This document shows, in pieces, positions 61,988 to 64,000 of a DNA stretch of 64,000 nt. The DNA is from Flavobacteriales bacterium. GTDB taxonomy: Bacteria; Bacteroidota; Bacteroidia; Flavobacteriales_D; Sanyastnellaceae. The notes under the pieces were generated by a model, which was not told the origin of the DNA, searched no databases, and saw only the letters and a program-made list of their open reading frames with translations. Every line of letters starts with the position of its first letter. Positions within the stretch are counted from its first letter, which is position 1. Made by a program: the position numbers and the translations under genes. The stretch covers positions 54,198-118,197 of the forward strand of contig PKDZ01000039.1 in NCBI GenBank assembly GCA_002862785.1, read 5' to 3'.

Positions 61988-62060
61988 TGGTACCACCTGG
62001 ATTCGAACCAGGGACACATGGATTTTCAATCCATTGCTCTACCACCTGAGCTATGGTACC
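61988..62060 (-). tRNA. tRNA-Phe (anticodon GAA)
   Basis: On the minus strand a cloverleaf of 73 nt folds: acceptor GGTACCA/TGGTACC, anticodon stem ATGGA/TCCAT with loop TTGAAAA (anticodon GAA), and T arm CCTGG-TTCGAAT-CCAGG with discriminator A. The 3' CCA is not encoded, unlike in the tRNA-Val gene. Confidence 0.97.
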
Positions 62061-62072
62061 GTGGAAGGGCCG

Positions 62073-62101
62073 CAAAGGTAGACAAAGTTCTCTGACCCCA
62101 A
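62073..62101 (-). promoter_or_regulatory. Complete -33/-7 promoter of tRNA-Phe
   Basis: On the minus strand TTG (62101-62099), an 18-nt spacer and TACCTTTG (62080-62073) are followed 12 nt later by the mature tRNA. This gives an internal reference for the promoter consensus used elsewhere in the window. Confidence 0.75.
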
Positions 62102-62348
62102 CCGTCGTTTGTGGCCTTGAATCCGAGGTGGCGTCGCTGGAGGCTTCTGACAGCGGAGATTATCCACCCCGCACCTCAAAAATCAATAAGATTCGACGAA
62201 ACCGTCTTTATCGTAGATGAAAAAAAGAAAAGAGATAAAAACATCGGCATACAGTTTGTAAGCGTCGATGATTTTCGTCAACTCTTCGATTAAATTCACA
62301 TAGTCCTCTTGCCGGGACACAAAACCGCATTTACCAAATCGCTTGACA
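62102..62348. other. AT-rich upstream region of the last gene
   Basis: About 250 bases between the tRNA-Phe promoter and the final CDS. The part from about 62170 is far richer in A+T than the rest of the window (for example GATGAAAAAAAGAAAAGAG). Short ORFs exist on both strands (+ 62111-62293; - 62183-62401), neither convincing. It probably holds the promoter and leader of the downstream gene, but I could not single out a -7 element. Confidence 0.5.
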
Positions 62349-64000
62349 ATGATGTCCAAGTCCATCAATCTGGTCGCAGCCCTCTTGTGTTGTCTGACCA
62401 CCGTTTTTGCCCAACAGCAAGTTTCTGTGAATTCTGCTCCCGCCCCGGAAGGCTATGACATTTCCGTGGAGGTGGTCAACGAGAACATCGGCATTCTGGC
62501 CGGCGCCCTCGGTGTTGTCGACCTGACAGGATACAGCACCACCCATATTTATGTCACCATGAATGGTCCCGACGACTTCTTGTCTTCGGTCTCGGGTGAT
62601 CTCACGAATCCGACGTTCGTCAACACCACGACGAACTTTTACCACGCCACTTTGGGCGCAGGGGTTCCGAACGGCATCAACAGCTTGCTCTTCCCGGTGT
62701 ACCCGGACCTCGCTTACGACTCGTGGGTGACCATTGGTTTGGAAGGCACCCCGAATGCGCTGGCTGGCGAGGCCAACGTGAGCACGGTGCAGTCAACGGA
62801 CAACCCCTGGTTCACCAACTTCGATCCAGGCGGCGGTCTCCCTGGCGGCAACATTTCCATTGATGATGGCATCGGTGGTGCATGGTACGCCCTGAACGGA
62901 GACGCCAACGGTGTGGCTGGAGACGATTTGAAAGTGTTGGCCGGTCAGTTCACCACGACGGGTGAGATTGATGGCCAGATTTACGTCCAGGTCTTTATCG
63001 ATGGTGACGGTTCCAACGAATTCCGGGACACGTTCTACTTCGGTTCTTCGGCTCCCTCTCCTGGTTGTACGGATGAAACGGCCTGCAACTATGATGCGGA
63101 GGCCTCCGAGGACGATGGATCCTGTGAGTACCCGGCAGCGACCAACCTCGACTGTGACGGCAATTGCCTCGCCGACGCAGACGGAGATGGAATCTGTGAT
63201 GAGGACGAGGTTCCTGGCTGCACGGACGACACGGCTTGCAACTTCGACGCGTCCGCCACGGACGACGATGATTCCTGCACATTCGCTGATGCCGGTTATG
63301 ACTGTGACGGAAACTGCCTCGCCGACGCGGACGGAGATGGCGTCTGTGACGAGTTCGAGGTGCCCGGTTGTACGGACGATGCGGCCTGCAACTACAGCGC
63401 TTCCGCCACGGATGATGATGGTTCCTGTACGTACCCGGATGCTGACAACCTGGACTGTGATGGCAACTGCCTCAACGACGCCGACGGCGATCTCGTCTGT
63501 GACGAGGATGAAGTGGGCGGCTGCACGGATACCGGCGCCTGCAACTACAGCGGCTCGGCCACCGATGACGATGGTTCCTGTGAGTACCTCACCTGCGCCG
63601 GTTGTACCGACAACGCAGCGTGCAACTATGACGACACCGCCACGATTGACGACGGAAGCTGTACCTACACGGACGGCATCTGCGAGACCTGCGTGGACGG
63701 CGAAATCGTCGACAATGATGCGGACGATGATGGCATTTGCGACGCGGACGAAACGGCGGGTTGTACCGATCCCGCGGCCTGCAATGCTGGGGTCTTTACC
63801 GACACCGACAACAGCCTGTGCCTCTACCCTGAGGACGTCAATGACGGTGCCACCAACCTGGACTGCGACGGCAACTGCTACAACGATGCCGACGGTGATG
63901 GCGTGTGCGACGAGGACGAGATTCCCGGTTGTACCGACGAGAATGCGTGTGACTACAGCGCGTCCGCCACGGACGACGACGGGTCCTGCACCTACCCGAA
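62349..64000 (+). CDS. Exported GCTD-repeat protein, 3' end beyond window
   Basis: About 550 residues are visible with no stop before the window edge; it is absent from the ORF track for that reason. The signal peptide is MMSKSINLVAALLCC to about VFAQ (start at this ATG or the adjacent one). Residues about 25-235 form a beta-rich N-terminal domain. From residue 239 there are seven repeats (first codons at 63063, 63216, 63366, 63519, 63600, 63759 and 63927) of GCTDxxACNYxxxATDDDGSC. Most are followed by a thrombospondin-3-like Ca-binding phrase, NLDCDGNCLADADGDGVCDE. It is probably a secreted or surface Ca-binding protein. Function is unknown. Confidence 0.85.
   Translation, partial: MMSKSINLVAALLCCLTTVFAQQQVSVNSAPAPEGYDISVEVVNENIGILAGALGVVDLTGYSTTHIYVTMNGPDDFLSSVSGDLTNPTFVNTTTNFYHATLGAGVPNGINSLLFPVYPDLAYDSWVTIGLEGTPNALAGEANVSTVQSTDNPWFTNFDPGGGLPGGNISIDDGIGGAWYALNGDANGVAGDDLKVLAGQFTTTGEIDGQIYVQVFIDGDGSNEFRDTFYFGSSAPSPGCTDETACNYDAEASEDDGSCEYPAATNLDCDGNCLADADGDGICDEDEVPGCTDDTACNFDASATDDDDSCTFADAGYDCDGNCLADADGDGVCDEFEVPGCTDDAACNYSASATDDDGSCTYPDADNLDCDGNCLNDADGDLVCDEDEVGGCTDTGACNYSGSATDDDGSCEYLTCAGCTDNAACNYDDTATIDDGSCTYTDGICETCVDGEIVDNDADDDGICDADETAGCTDPAACNAGVFTDTDNSLCLYPEDVNDGATNLDCDGNCYNDADGDGVCDEDEIPGCTDENACDYSASATDDDGSCTYP

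Noticed and set aside
63063-64000. CRISPR-like regular repeats
   Set aside because: The repeats are imperfect, in frame and encode GCTD...DDGSC protein units of variable spacing (81-168 nt); there are no palindromic repeats with unique spacers.

Overview
The window reads as chromosomal core DNA of a GC-rich member of the Bacteroidota, probably Flavobacteriales. The evidence is a type IX secretion and gliding locus (gldJ, a PorP/SprF-like gene, porU, porV), cargo proteins with type A and type B type IX sorting tails, an lpxC-fabZ fusion, sigma promoters of the TAnnTTTG type with no clear Shine-Dalgarno sequences, and exported proteins built from GCTDxxAxNYxxxATxDDGSC repeats, which are common in marine Bacteroidetes. 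I cannot name genus or species. I see no rRNA, CRISPR array, insertion sequence, integrase or phage gene.

Layout. 1-598: no supported gene, two small hairpins. 599-6745: efp and a SpoIIE-type phosphatase (+); an O-antigen ligase and a Wzz-like gene (-); a GT4 glycosyltransferase coupled to rnhB (+). 6861-11507: a 1548-residue exported repeat protein ended by a strong terminator. 11607-16068: a Na/Pi-cotransporter-like gene, a small lipoprotein (-), a LuxE-like gene and a PiT-like membrane protein. 16077-21606 (-): porP-like, gldJ, murF, tyrS. 21744-31624 (+): porU, porV, ispF, pdhA, pdhC (E2), recG. 31702-41084: an unknown exported protein, an acyl-CoA dehydrogenase (-), anmK, a Glu/Leu-type dehydrogenase, nhaD, exbB-exbD-tonB-small ORF, folC. 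41085-43467 (-): a vanadium-haloperoxidase-fold protein and tRNA-Val. 43506-56796: a methyltransferase, gpmI, a type B T9SS cargo protein (-), a LolD-type ATPase, asnS, rpoN, a PAP2-like protein, galE (-), an HPt protein, a DUF4301 protein, and a type A T9SS cargo protein (-). 56931-62060 (-): tRNA-Phe, aroB, lpxD, lpxC/fabZ, lpxA and an orphan ABC ATPase. 62349-64000 (+): the start of another long repeat protein cut by the window edge.

How the genes work together. The envelope dominates: lipid A synthesis, peptidoglycan synthesis and recycling (murF, anmK), surface polysaccharide (ligase, Wzz, GT4, galE), TonB energisation, and the T9SS machine (GldJ, PorU sortase, PorV shuttle) with two likely cargo proteins in the same window. 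Genes are packed tightly. Many start codons overlap stop codons (GTGA, TGATG, ATGA), and several convergent pairs touch or overlap.

The points most worth a second look are: (1) TAnnTT(T/C)G promoter elements lying only 4-7 nt before start codons, implying leaderless mRNAs, with the same element also in front of both tRNA genes; (2) an EF-P whose modified tip residue is Arg32, not Lys; (3) an intact type-1-copper-like domain inside the giant repeat protein; and (4) a shared C-terminal DxxxDG...DLLxLLxxFxxxC tail on two unrelated exported proteins that lack recognisable T9SS tails.
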